Shown: positions 9,088 to 17,080 of the stretch, piece by piece | Numbering within the stretch: position 1 is the first letter of the stretch | How the letters are laid out: each line of letters begins with the position of its first letter | Assembly (NCBI GenBank): GCA_044227095.1 | Contig: JBGAFV010000001.1 | Span: 930,001-994,000 of the forward strand | Reading direction: 5' to 3' | From: JACMLD01 sp044227095 | Lineage (GTDB): Bacteria > Bacteroidota > Bacteroidia > Chitinophagales > Chitinophagaceae | Length of the DNA: 64,000 nt | The notes under the pieces: model-generated | What the model saw: the letters and a program-made list of their open reading frames with translations, nothing else | Told to the model about the DNA's origin: nothing | The model's database searches: none | Translations under genes and position numbers: made by a program

Positions 9088-10464
9088 ATGAAAAACAAAA
9101 GCATTCTTTTATTAGGCGGGAACTATTATCCCGAACCCACAGGTATTGGCAAATACAATACAGAAATGATGGATTGGCTGGCTCAGCAGCAGTATGATTG
9201 CGGCGTGGTGACCACCTATCCTTATTACCCTTTCTGGCAGGTGCAAGAGCCATATGCCAGCAAAGCATCATGGTATAAAAAAGAAGAAAGAAAATTAGCG
9301 AACGGCGCAAAAATTACTGTGTACCGCTGTCCGCATTATGTTCCTGCTATACCTACTGGATTAAAAAGGGTATTGTCAGACCTCGCCTTTTTTATTACCG
9401 CTTTTTTCCAGGTAATTCGTTTGCTCTTCCGAAAAAAATATGATTTTGTAATGGTGGTAGCACCGCCTTTCCAGGTTGGATTGCTGGGCTATTTATACAA
9501 AAAAATAAAAGGTGCGAAGCTCATTTACCATATACAGGATCTGCAGATTGATGCAGCAGTAGAACTGGGCATGATCAAATCAAAATTTCTTGTGCGTACA
9601 ATGTTTTGGCTGGAACGGTTTATTATTCGCAAAGCAGATTTTGTAAGCAGTATTTCTGAAGGGATGATCAAAAAAATAAAGGCAAAATACAACCGGAGGG
9701 TTATTATGTTTCCCAATTGGGTTGATACCACAATTTTTCATCCTATTACCAATAAAGATCAGCTTAAACAACAATTCAATTTTTCTCCTACAGATAAAAT
9801 TGTACTTTATTCAGGCGCCATCGGTGAAAAGCAGGGCATAAAATCTTTATTGCGAATTGCACAGTCATTGCAGGATATGTCATTCATCAAATTTGTTATT
9901 TGCGGCTCCGGCCCTTATAAAAGTCAACTGGTTGATCTTGCAAAAGAAATGAAGTTGCAGAATGTATTTTTCATGCCACTACAGCCAACAGAAAAATTCA
10001 ACCAGTTTATAAACATGGCCGATGTGCACCTTGTATTGCAAAAGGCCAACGAGAATGAATTATTCCTTCCCTCTAAACTAACAACTATTTGCGCTGTAGG
10101 CGGGCTTGTAATTGTTACCGCTTCAGAAAATACCAGCCTGTATAACCTGGTTGCAAAATTTAATCTTGGTATTTTAACTGAACCGGAAAACGAGGATGCA
10201 TTAACCGAAGCAATAAAAAGTGCTGTTTTTCAGGACCAGTTTGCATTAAAAAACAATGCGCTCAAATATGCAACCAGTCATCTTAGTATTGATAAAGTAA
10301 TGAGCTATTATTTTTTAACCATCAATCCTGATGTACAAAACGTTACTGGTGCACTGCCAAAAGATGAAGAATACTTCCAAAACATTAGCACTGCTCAATC
10401 TTCTTCTATTCAGCAACACACAATCAGCCTGCCCGAAACAATGAGTACGGTAAAGCCTGCGTAA
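9088..10464 (+). CDS. WcaI-like GT4 glycosyltransferase
   Basis: This 458-residue protein has the distinctive features of the colanic-acid-type WcaI group: N-Y-Y-P-E-P-T-G-I-G-K-Y near the start, V-V-T-T-Y-P-Y-Y-P, V-V-A-P-P-F-Q-V-G, Y-H-I-Q-D-L-Q-I-D-A-A-V-E-L-G and F-P-N-W-V-D. The C-terminal donor domain has Y-S-G-A-I-G-E-K-Q-G and the atypical L-P-S-K-L-T-T-I-C-A-V-G-G motif in place of the standard E-x7-E. About 40 extra polar residues (Q/S/T-rich) follow the conserved domain. It is probably the fucosyl- or related transferase of the polysaccharide unit. Confidence 0.88.
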   Translation: MKNKSILLLGGNYYPEPTGIGKYNTEMMDWLAQQQYDCGVVTTYPYYPFWQVQEPYASKASWYKKEERKLANGAKITVYRCPHYVPAIPTGLKRVLSDLAFFITAFFQVIRLLFRKKYDFVMVVAPPFQVGLLGYLYKKIKGAKLIYHIQDLQIDAAVELGMIKSKFLVRTMFWLERFIIRKADFVSSISEGMIKKIKAKYNRRVIMFPNWVDTTIFHPITNKDQLKQQFNFSPTDKIVLYSGAIGEKQGIKSLLRIAQSLQDMSFIKFVICGSGPYKSQLVDLAKEMKLQNVFFMPLQPTEKFNQFINMADVHLVLQKANENELFLPSKLTTICAVGGLVIVTASENTSLYNLVAKFNLGILTEPENEDALTEAIKSAVFQDQFALKNNALKYATSHLSIDKVMSYYFLTINPDVQNVTGALPKDEEYFQNISTAQSSSIQQHTISLPETMSTVKPA

Positions 10465-10902
10465 TGACCTGCCTGTTAAACCCATCAAAACTTGCATATT
10501 ACCATATAGTTATAGAATAAGTTCTGGTTAACACTAGAACTAACACGTGTTAGTTTAAAAAATTATTAATTTGTATCACTTTGTAACGGCGAACTTATTG
10601 TATCGTAGAAACCCTATATATATTCTTAATTTTTGCGCTATATTTGTTCAAGTTAATCCCAGTCCTCCCGATAAGCCTGTAGATCTTCCGCACTAAACAG
10701 GAAGATTCCAATATTGCTACGATTTGCTCCATATGGCTTAGTTCTGATTAAACATGATGTAATTGCTACTAAAGGATTTTCCTTTTTTATGCATTTAAAT
10801 ATAGGCTTAGCTTTTGCTGCACTAGTTGTATGCAATTGAAAATTTCAATACCGTATCCTTTTGAAAATAGGTTTATCCGCTCAAACAAAACAAACCTGAA
10901 TT
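10465..10902. other. Leader/intergenic region ahead of the UpxY-like gene
   Basis: These 438 bases hold no recognisable gene. They contain a perfect 18-bp palindrome (10538-10555), an overlapping imperfect palindrome (10521-10540) and a Bacteroidota -7-like box TATATTTG at 10639-10646, some 256 bases ahead of the antiterminator start. A transcript from that box would have a long leader, as is usual for UpxY-type genes, but no matching -33 TTG is present at the right spacing. Confidence 0.5.
10538..10555. promoter_or_regulatory. 18-bp perfect palindrome, putative operator
   Basis: The sequence AACTAACACGTGTTAGTT reads identically on both strands with no loop, which fits a dimeric DNA-binding protein better than an RNA hairpin. 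It overlaps by three bases a second, imperfect palindrome (10521-10540, 14 of 20 symmetric positions, outer arms GTTCT/AGAAC). Both lie between the WcaI-like gene and the UpxY-like antiterminator gene. No T-run follows, so a terminator role is unlikely. Confidence 0.55.
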
Positions 10903-11466
10903 ATGAATACTAACCACAACTGGAATGCTGTTTTTACACGCCCTAACTGCGAGAAAAAAGTTTGCAAGCTGTTGGAGAAAAAGGGAATAGTGCATTACTG
11001 GCCGCAGAACCGCGTTATAGCAGATGATGGCTCTCAAAAAAAGAGTACAACTACATCTCTTTTTCCTTCTCTTATTTTTGTTCAGGTATATAATGATGCC
11101 GCATTGGTATCGCTATCAAAAATCAGCGATATTATTAATGTGGTTTATTGGCAACAGAATGTTGCAATTTTTCCATATGCGGAGATTGATTCGTTGCAAC
11201 GGTTTTTAGAAGCGCATGAAAGTGTACAACTTACCAAACTTAGTTTGCATGCAACTGCAAATGATGCCCAGCAATATATTAATCCGATTTTTTCAGGTGA
11301 TAATACTTACTCAATCAGTCTACCTTCTGTTGGTTATTGTGTTTCAGCTAAAGCAGAACCAGTTACAAATATTAAGTTGCTGAGAAAGAAAACGCCACAA
11401 TACAGAACTACCAATAACCTGGCTTTTATCCTTGGGCTTAAAGTAAGCGGCAGCAAATTTGAATAG
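10903..11466 (+). CDS. UpxY/NusG-family transcription antiterminator
   Basis: This 187-residue protein begins with the NGN-domain pattern W-N-A-V-F-T-R-P-N-C-E-K-K-V, followed by Y-W-P-Q-N-R and L-F-P-S-L-I-F-V, as in RfaH- and UpxY-like NusG paralogues. The C-terminal part (from about residue 130) should be a KOW domain, but V-G-Y-C-V-S-A-K-A-E-P is only a weak match to it. Such proteins promote read-through of long polysaccharide operons in Bacteroidota. UpxY genes are usually the first gene of their locus; here the gene sits after the glycosyltransferase block and is followed only by a VanZ-like gene and the convergent ribosomal operon. Confidence 0.82.
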   Translation: MNTNHNWNAVFTRPNCEKKVCKLLEKKGIVHYWPQNRVIADDGSQKKSTTTSLFPSLIFVQVYNDAALVSLSKISDIINVVYWQQNVAIFPYAEIDSLQRFLEAHESVQLTKLSLHATANDAQQYINPIFSGDNTYSISLPSVGYCVSAKAEPVTNIKLLRKKTPQYRTTNNLAFILGLKVSGSKFE

Positions 11467-11605
11467 CCTTAGCAGGTTTTGCGAGGTAAAAATTTTGTAT
11501 GGTTTAATAAAGTGCATAATTAGCATCTTATTAAACCATATTTATTTACAGCAATTGCATAATCCAGAATACTTTGCTGAAATAAAATATTTTTAATTTC
11601 ACTGC

Positions 11606-12064
11606 ATGAAATTTTTCGTTAGAGCAGCAGGATTCTTTTACGCTTCAATACTTTTCTATATTTTTTTCCTCGCCAGACGAAGGCCTCATCCAACATTTTT
11701 AATGCATAACGAGCCCGTAAACCTTATTCCTTTAAAAGCAAAACTGGCGCAGATTAGTATTTATCACTCATTGTCGTCTGTAGAAAGATGGGAGCTTCTT
11801 ACAGATCTTTTTGGAAACATAATATTGTTTATCCCTTTGCCTTTCTTTTTTTCTGTAGTTTTTAAAATTGAAAGTGCCGGGAAGATTATACTGTATGCTT
11901 TTATACTGAGCATTTGTGTTGAAGTAACACAATTTATATTTAGCATTGGCGTAGCAGATATTGATGATATTCTATTAAACACCCTCGGAGCTATTATTGG
12001 TGTATTTATGTTGAATATGCTAAAGAAAATATTGCCTGGATTTTACCATTCATTGCAGGCTTAA
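11606..12064 (+). CDS. VanZ-like membrane protein
   Basis: This 152-residue protein has about four hydrophobic segments and the VanZ-like fold signature: N-I-I-L-F-I-P-L-P-F, V-E-V-T-Q-F, then D-I-D-D-I-L-L-N-T-L-G-A-I-I-G. VanZ was first described with teicoplanin resistance, but the many family members outside van operons have no settled function. It is often found near surface-polysaccharide genes in Bacteroidota, in line with its place here. Transcription probably ends at the strong shared hairpin at 12095-12134. Confidence 0.85.
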   Translation: MKFFVRAAGFFYASILFYIFFLARRRPHPTFLMHNEPVNLIPLKAKLAQISIYHSLSSVERWELLTDLFGNIILFIPLPFFFSVVFKIESAGKIILYAFILSICVEVTQFIFSIGVADIDDILLNTLGAIIGVFMLNMLKKILPGFYHSLQA

Positions 12065-12094
12065 GGCTATATAACTTGCATAAAATTCTACTAC

Positions 12095-12134
12095 ATAATA
12101 GAAAAGGGAACTGTGAAGTTCCCTTTTCTATTAT
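12095..12134. terminator. Bidirectional intrinsic terminator
   Basis: An 18-bp perfect stem (12095-12112 with 12117-12134) encloses the four-base loop GTGA. The stem contains GAAAAGGGAACT and its complement, and A/T-rich flanks supply a T-run on either strand. It lies between the convergent VanZ-like gene (+) and tsf (-) and can end both transcripts. Confidence 0.85.
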
Positions 12135-12149
12135 TCTTAAAAGTTATTA

Positions 12150-12983
12150 TTATCCCAGTGCTACTCTTTTAAATTCAGTTACGGTTACGCCATGCTCTTT
12201 CAAATAATCACCTACAGATTTGCCGGCATCTTTTACAAAAGCCTGTGCAAGTAATGTTTGCTCTTTAAAGAATGCACCCATTTTACCGTCTGCAATTTTA
12301 GCCAGCATGTCATCAGTTTTACCAGCCATTTTAGGATCCTGCTTCATCAGTTCTACAATAATATCTTTCTCACGTGCAATGGTTGCAGCAGGTACAGAGG
12401 CTGCATCAACTGCTACAGGGTTCATAGCCGCAATCTGCATTGCTACATCTTTACCAGCTTCACTTGCTTCTTTGTTAAGGCCAACCAATACACCCATACG
12501 GTAAGCACCGTGTATATACGCTGCTACGTAAGGAGCATCTACTCTTTCAAATTTGCTGATACCAATCTTTTCTCCAATTGATGCAAGCTTATCGTTTATC
12601 AATTCTGCTACTTTAACTCCATTAACAGTTGCCTCGTTCAATTCTTCTGCGCTCTTTACATTATTTGCAATTGCAGCATCTGCAATGCTCTGCGCAAAAG
12701 CAACAAAATCTGCATTTTTGCTAACAAAGTCTGTTTCGCAACTGATGCAAACTACCAGGCCAGTTTTATTATCGGCAGTTGTTTGTGCTATTACCACACC
12801 TTCTTTTGCTTCACGGTCGCTGCGCTTAGCAGCAACTTTCTGTCCTTGTTTGCGCAACCAGTCAATAGCTGCTTCAAAATCTCCGTTTGTTTCTGTTAAT
12901 GCTTTACGGCAATCCATCATGCCGGCTCCTGTCATCTGGCGCAGTTTGTTTATATCCTGCGCACTTATAGTTACTGTTGACAT
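12150..12983 (-). CDS. tsf: Translation elongation factor Ts
   Basis: This 277-residue EF-Ts catalyses GDP/GTP exchange on EF-Tu. The N-terminal UBA-like domain is followed by T-G-A-G-M-M-D-C-R-K-A-L-T-E, the family signature. Then come A-K-R-S-D-R-E-A-K-E-G-V and C-E-T-D-F-V-S-K-N, where Asp-Phe contacts the EF-Tu magnesium site. The length matches the family in Bacteroidota. It is the last gene of the rplM-rpsI-rpsB-tsf set and ends at the 12095-12134 hairpin. The 232-base gap to rpsB holds only AT-rich repeat-like sequence. Confidence 0.97.
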   Translation of the reverse strand: MSTVTISAQDINKLRQMTGAGMMDCRKALTETNGDFEAAIDWLRKQGQKVAAKRSDREAKEGVVIAQTTADNKTGLVVCISCETDFVSKNADFVAFAQSIADAAIANNVKSAEELNEATVNGVKVAELINDKLASIGEKIGISKFERVDAPYVAAYIHGAYRMGVLVGLNKEASEAGKDVAMQIAAMNPVAVDAASVPAATIAREKDIIVELMKQDPKMAGKTDDMLAKIADGKMGAFFKEQTLLAQAFVKDAGKSVGDYLKEHGVTVTEFKRVALG

Positions 12984-13215
12984 AGATAAAAATTAATAAT
13001 TAAAAATTAGTAATTAAGAATTGGTTTAAATGAAAGTGAGCATCAAAATTATCATCTGCATACTCATTAACGCAGCTCAATCTCCATCTTTACTATTTCT
13101 TAATACTTACGTATCATTCCTCTATTTGTTCATACCTGCTTTCATTCAATCAGTTTCTTATCATTTAATAAGTTACACTGGTTCTGACTAAAGAATATGA
13201 ACTAGGGGCTATAGA

Positions 13216-14124
13216 CTATCTTCCACCTCCGGGCCTGCGATTACCACCGCCGCCTGCGCCACCACCTGGTCCGCCTACACGACGTTTACCTGCACCACCG
13301 CCACCACCTGGTCCACGGCTTCCACCTCTACCACCACGGCCACCTTCAGCATCAGCTTCAGCTTGCAAACGTGCTGCTTTCCTTTCTTTTTCATCATCAG
13401 TTGTATCTTCTCCTTCTTCATCTTTAGCAGCCTGGCGTTCTGTTAACCCTTCTGCAATAGCAGCTACGATATAATTAACTATAATAGCAATTGATTTTGT
13501 AGCATCGTCATTTGCAGGAATAGCATAATCAACTTTGTTAGGGTCGCAATTGGTATCTACCATACCAAATGTAAGAATGCCCAAACGTTTTGCTTCTGCA
13601 AGAGCAATGTGCTCATGACCAATATCTATAAGGAATAAAGCAGCCGGTACACGGCCAAGCTGAGCTATACCGCCCAATACTTTTTCCATTTTTTCCTTAT
13701 CGCGGGTTAATGTAAGGCGTTCTTTTTTAGTGATGCTTTCCAGTGTACCGTCAGTTAGCATTTTTTCAATGCTCTGCATTTTCTTTACACTCTTACGAAC
13801 GGTGTTAAAATTGGTAAGCATACCACCCAGCCAACGTTCTGTAACAAAAGGCATGTTTATCCTTTTTGCGCATTCTGTTACAATTTCTTTGGCTTGTTTT
13901 TTTGTACCCACAAACATGATCTTTTTACCACTGCGTGCAATTTGTTTCAGTATACCTGAAACTTCCTGCAGGCTCTCTGTAGTTTTATTAAGATCAATAA
14001 TGTGAATGCCTTTTTTTTCTGCAAAGATGTAAGGCAACATCTTGGGGTTCCACTTCTTGCGCAGGTGGCCAAAATGAACACCAGCGTCTAGTAATTGCTG
14101 TTGTAATGAAGTGTTGTTTTCCAT
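13216..14124 (-). CDS. rpsB: Ribosomal protein uS2 with a Gly/Arg-rich C-terminal tail
   Basis: This 302-residue S2 protein of the small subunit starts with a standard core: L-L-D-A-G-V-H-F-G-H, W-N-P-K-M-L-P-Y-I-F, T-E-R-W-L-G-G-M-L-T-N-F, and D-T-N-C-D-P at about 170-200. After E-R-Q-A-A-K-D the protein continues with an acidic/charged linker (E-G-E-D-T-T-D-D-E-K-E-R) and then about 45 residues made almost only of Gly, Arg and Pro, with R-G-G triplets. Standard S2 is about 240 residues, so the tail is an addition of around 60. No frameshift is needed to explain it. Confidence 0.96.
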   Translation of the reverse strand: MENNTSLQQQLLDAGVHFGHLRKKWNPKMLPYIFAEKKGIHIIDLNKTTESLQEVSGILKQIARSGKKIMFVGTKKQAKEIVTECAKRINMPFVTERWLGGMLTNFNTVRKSVKKMQSIEKMLTDGTLESITKKERLTLTRDKEKMEKVLGGIAQLGRVPAALFLIDIGHEHIALAEAKRLGILTFGMVDTNCDPNKVDYAIPANDDATKSIAIIVNYIVAAIAEGLTERQAAKDEEGEDTTDDEKERKAARLQAEADAEGGRGGRGGSRGPGGGGGAGKRRVGGPGGGAGGGGNRRPGGGR

Positions 14125-14135
14125 TGTTTATTTTT

Positions 14136-14230
14136 AGCTTTTAGCTATTAGCTTTTAGCCGTTAGCCGTTTAAAAAATATAATTTCTTTATTCCGTCAAC
14201 TAATAGCTAAAAGCTAATAGCCAACAGCTT
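14136..14230. repeat. Imperfect inverted repeat between rpsI and rpsB
   Basis: The left arm (about 14136-14168) is built of AGCTTTTAGCTATTAGCTTTTAGCC. The right arm (about 14199-14230) contains CTAATAGCTAAAAGCTAATAGCC, the reverse complement over at least 15 exact bases. The same AGCTAATAGCTAA vocabulary recurs at 56436-56472 and 56611-56646. It is an intergenic repeat family, not coding. Confidence 0.7.
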
Positions 14231-14233
14231 GTA

Positions 14234-14623
14234 TTAACGTTTGCTGAACTGGTAGCTTCTGCGTGCTTTCTTCTTACCTGGTTTTTTACGCTCCACTACT
14301 CTTGGATCGCGATGTAACAAACCTGCTGCTTTCAGCTGCGGACGAAACTCAGGGTTTACTTCCAGCAAAGCACGGGCAATACCCAGTTTTGCGGCTTCTG
14401 CCTGACCTTTTACGCCACCACCAGTTGCATTAATAACAACATCAAACTTACCTGCAGCTTCAATGGTTTTCAATGGCAGCTCTACCTGATTTTGCAGGTA
14501 CACTAATGGGAAATAAGTTTTATAATCTTTATCGTTTACGGTAACCTTGCCTTCACCCTTTGTAATAAATACACGGGTAACAGCGGCTTTACGGCGACCA
14601 ACGGCATTTTTTTGCTTTTCCAT
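14234..14623 (-). CDS. rpsI: Ribosomal protein uS9
   Basis: This 129-residue small-subunit protein shows the S9 hallmarks: A-V-G-R-R-K-A-A-V-T-R-V, N-A-T-G-G-G-V-K-G-Q-A-E-A, G-I-A-R-A-L, D-P-R-V-V-E-R-K-K-P-G, and the basic C-terminus ending in S-K-R that reaches the P-site tRNA. It follows rplM after 26 bases on the minus strand, the classic rplM-rpsI pairing. Confidence 0.98.
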   Translation of the reverse strand: MEKQKNAVGRRKAAVTRVFITKGEGKVTVNDKDYKTYFPLVYLQNQVELPLKTIEAAGKFDVVINATGGGVKGQAEAAKLGIARALLEVNPEFRPQLKAAGLLHRDPRVVERKKPGKKKARRSYQFSKR

Positions 14624-14649
14624 TTATAGTATTAATTAGGAATTTTAAA

Positions 14650-15093
14650 TTAGAATTTCAGATCTTTTGGTTGCTGTGCAGTATGCGGATGTGTTGGCGC
14701 TGCATACACAAACAATTTCTTATACATCTGGCGGCCAAGACGATTTTTTGGCAACATACCTTTGATGGCCCTTTCCAGTACTACTTCAGGACGGCGGCGC
14801 AATAAATCCTGCGCTGCTTCTTCCTTCAAACCACCTGGGTAACCACTAAAATTCTGGTATTGCTTCTGCTCGCCTTTGTTTCCTGTAAATACAACTTTGT
14901 CTGCATTGGTAATGATTACAAAATCGCCGCAGTCTACGTGCGGTGTAAAATAGGCTTTGTTCTTACCGCGTAATACAGCGGCAATTCTTGCGCTCATGCG
15001 TCCTACGGTTTGATTAGTACCGTCTACAACATACCAGTCACGTTGTACGGTAGCCGCGTTTGCATGTTTGGTTGTGAAATGTAATTTGCTCAT
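14650..15093 (-). CDS. rplM: Ribosomal protein uL13
   Basis: This 147-residue large-subunit protein is recognised from W-Y-V-V-D, V-G-R-M-S-A-R-I-A-A-V-L-R-G-K, F-T-P-H-V-D-C-G-D-F-V-I-I-T-N-A, and M-L-P-K-N-R-L-G-R-Q-M-Y-K-K-L-F-V-Y. It is the first gene of the minus-strand ribosomal operon. A Bacteroidota-type promoter candidate lies 58-89 bases upstream (15151-15182). Confidence 0.98.
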   Translation of the reverse strand: MSKLHFTTKHANAATVQRDWYVVDGTNQTVGRMSARIAAVLRGKNKAYFTPHVDCGDFVIITNADKVVFTGNKGEQKQYQNFSGYPGGLKEEAAQDLLRRRPEVVLERAIKGMLPKNRLGRQMYKKLFVYAAPTHPHTAQQPKDLKF

Positions 15094-15150
15094 TTGTTTT
15101 CTTTTTTTATGAAGGCCCCGCTATCCCGGAAGCCATAATTTTTTGGACTG

Positions 15151-15182
15151 CGAAGGTAAGGTGCAGCATTAGAATAAAACAA
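15151..15182 (-). promoter_or_regulatory. Candidate promoter of rplM-rpsI-rpsB-tsf
   Basis: On the minus strand TTG (15182-15180) is followed after 21 bases by TACCTTCG (15158-15151). This fits the Bacteroidota sigma-A pattern TTG-N19-21-TAnnTTTG with one mismatch. It lies about 60 bases ahead of the rplM start. No transcript data are available here. Confidence 0.5.
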
Positions 15183-15279
15183 GAAAGAACAAACTATTTT
15201 TGTAAGGCACCTTTACAACTAATTGATTTACAATAAAAATTTTGACGTTCAAAATAAAAGCACCTTCGATGCGGGAAAT

Positions 15280-15400
15280 AGAACGCAGATTTTGCTGATT
15301 TTTATGATCAGGTATGATTTACTTGCCGGTTGAATACAGAGCATCCGTTGCCCAAAGAATACGCATATTATTTCATCAGAATCCTAATAATCTGCGTTCC
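15280..15400. repeat. Imperfect inverted repeat (CGCAGATT family)
   Basis: The left arm at 15280-15310 and the right arm at 15371-15400 pair over 21 of 28 positions, with an exact 11-base outer core GAACGCAGATT. About 60 bases lie between them. The CGCAGATT word recurs at about 42526. The structure looks like a small hairpin-type dispersed repeat between the ribosomal promoter and the HD-domain gene; I see no gene in it. Confidence 0.6.
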
Positions 15401-15513
15401 ATTTTATAAAGCGAAGCGTTACTTATATTTATCATTTCAAACACTTAATATATATGTCTGTTCATCTCCTTGGCCGCTCTGTTTTTGGAAACCCTGCCAA
15501 CGCTGGCAATACA

Positions 15514-16056
15514 ATGACCATTGAAGAAGCCAATCAATTGCTAAACGAATGGGTGCCCAACGAACGCCTTCGCTTGCATATGAAACAGGTAGCAGCAGTA
15601 ATGAAGGCGTGGGCCATTGAAAAAGAAAATGCAGACGAAAAAACAGCACTTAAATGGGAGCTGGCCGGTTTGCTGCACGATGCCGATTGGGAAAAACATC
15701 CCGATGATCATTGCCGAATCATTATAGAACACCTCGAAGCTTTAAATATTGATCCGGATATTATTCATTGCGTAGCTTCTCACGGACCAAAATATTTTGG
15801 AGTGGAACCCGAGAATACAATGGACAAAATGATTTATGCTTTTGACGAACTGTCTGGCTTCGTTCATGCATCGGCGTTAATCCGCCCCACAAAATATGAA
15901 GGCATGGATGTAAACAGTGTAAAAAAGAAATTAAAAAACCTGGCTTTTGCCGCACAGGTAAACCGCGATGATATTAGCGATGCGCTTTCACGGATTAATG
16001 TAACGCTTGAAGAGTTGATTGCGTTTGTGATAGAACATCAGAAGAATGTTAATTAG
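15514..16056 (+). CDS. HD-domain hydrolase
   Basis: This ~180-residue protein has an HD phosphohydrolase fold: an early helix with R-L-H-M-K-Q-V, then L-A-G-L-L-H-D-A-D-W-E-K-H-P (the HD metal pair), I-H-C-V-A-S-H-G for the next histidine and A-F-D-E-L-S-G-F for the last aspartate. I prefer the ATG at 15514 (MTIEEANQLL). Starting at 15454 would add 20 residues with no homologous look. The family includes small nucleotide phosphohydrolases; the substrate here is unknown. The stop codon runs into an AT-rich repeat (16053-16085). Confidence 0.82.
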   Translation: MTIEEANQLLNEWVPNERLRLHMKQVAAVMKAWAIEKENADEKTALKWELAGLLHDADWEKHPDDHCRIIIEHLEALNIDPDIIHCVASHGPKYFGVEPENTMDKMIYAFDELSGFVHASALIRPTKYEGMDVNSVKKKLKNLAFAAQVNRDDISDALSRINVTLEELIAFVIEHQKNVN

Positions 16057-16140
16057 CAATTAATAATTTATAATTAGTAATTGGGGTCATTTAAGTGCTA
16101 TATTTTTTTTTGCCAAGCAATAGGAATTCTATTTAATATT

Positions 16141-16156
16141 CTTGCGTCGCACTCTT
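16141..16156. repeat. Shared 16-base motif, copy 1
   Basis: CTTGCGTCGCACTCTT here is the exact reverse complement of AAGAGTGCGACGCAAG at 59425-59440. Both lie in intergenic DNA flanked by AT-rich self-similar repeats. A 16-base match of this GC content in AT-rich DNA is noteworthy but not beyond chance for a window this size. Confidence 0.4.
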
Positions 16157-16293
16157 GTACATTTGTATCAATATGCAGCGCTACAAACCAATAATAGCAA
16201 GACATTAATACATCCTTTGATAAGCAGATGATTTTTAAAATGAGAAATCTTTAAACCCTAAACCTTACGCCTCCCACCATAAACCTTAATAGC

Positions 16294-16965
16294 GTGACAA
16301 GAAAAGAACGTTTCGACTTCGTTATAAAATATTTTGAACAGCATGTTCCAGATGCTGAAACAGAATTACTATACGATAACCCTTTTCAATTACTGGTAGC
16401 TGTTATATTGTCTGCCCAGTGCACGGATAAAAGGGTAAATATAACTACACCCGCCATTTTTGATGAATATCCTGATGCAGAAAGTTTATCTAAAGCCAGT
16501 TTTGATGAATTGTTTCCGCTGATTAAAAGCATCTCTTATCCCAATAACAAAACCAAACACCTTATTGGCATGGCCAATATGCTGGTAAAAGATTTTAATG
16601 GCGAAGTACCAATGACCGTTGATGAATTAATAAAACTACCCGGTGTTGGAAGAAAAACTGCTAATGTAATTACCTCCGTTGTAGATGAACAACCAAATAT
16701 GGCAGTAGATACGCATGTGTTTCGTGTTTCGGCAAGAATTGGTTTAACGGTAAATGCCAAAACACCACTTGCAACAGAAAAACAATTGATAAAATACATC
16801 CCCCGGGAATTGATTCATAAAGCCCATCACTGGCTTATCCTTCATGGCAGATATGTTTGCATAGCCCGCAATCCCAAATGCAGCCAGTGCGGATTAAAGC
16901 CAGTTTGTAAATATTATCAGAAAAATATTTTACCACACAGCATTATTACGCCCATTAATCAATAA
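16294..16965 (+). CDS. nth: Endonuclease III
   Basis: This 223-residue DNA glycosylase/AP-lyase removes oxidised pyrimidines. The helix-hairpin-helix is L-P-G-V-G-R-K-T-A-N-V with the catalytic lysine, followed by V-D-T-H-V-F-R-V with the catalytic aspartate. The [4Fe-4S] cluster ligands form C-x6-C-x2-C-x5-C near the C-terminus (CIARNPKCSQCGLKPVC). Length and motif order match the family. The start is GTG; an earlier start is blocked by the lack of homologous sequence. It stands alone on the plus strand. Confidence 0.95.
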   Translation: MTRKERFDFVIKYFEQHVPDAETELLYDNPFQLLVAVILSAQCTDKRVNITTPAIFDEYPDAESLSKASFDELFPLIKSISYPNNKTKHLIGMANMLVKDFNGEVPMTVDELIKLPGVGRKTANVITSVVDEQPNMAVDTHVFRVSARIGLTVNAKTPLATEKQLIKYIPRELIHKAHHWLILHGRYVCIARNPKCSQCGLKPVCKYYQKNILPHSIITPINQ

Positions 16966-17007
16966 ATAAAAGCTCATTTAAAATCGATTCTTTCATCATT
17001 TTAAACT

Positions 17008-17036
17008 GAGGGAAAAACATTGCAGCGTTTTTCCTC
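17008..17036 (+). terminator. Hairpin downstream of nth
   Basis: GAGGGAAAAAC and GTTTTTCCTC pair over ten bases with one bulged G around an eight-base loop. It lies 43 bases after the nth stop. No clear T-run follows, so termination is possible but weakly supported. Confidence 0.4.
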
Positions 17037-17080
17037 GCTCCATATTCCTTGCATAATTTGCTCTATAGCAAACCTTATGC

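Noticed and set aside
8596..9310. Several 60-90 codon minus-strand frames around the gap before the WcaI-like gene.
   Set aside because: No start context, domain or conserved pattern; they partly overlap confident genes.
12220..12996. Plus-strand open frames antisense to tsf.
   Set aside because: tsf is unmistakable in the other strand, and the antisense frames have shadow composition.
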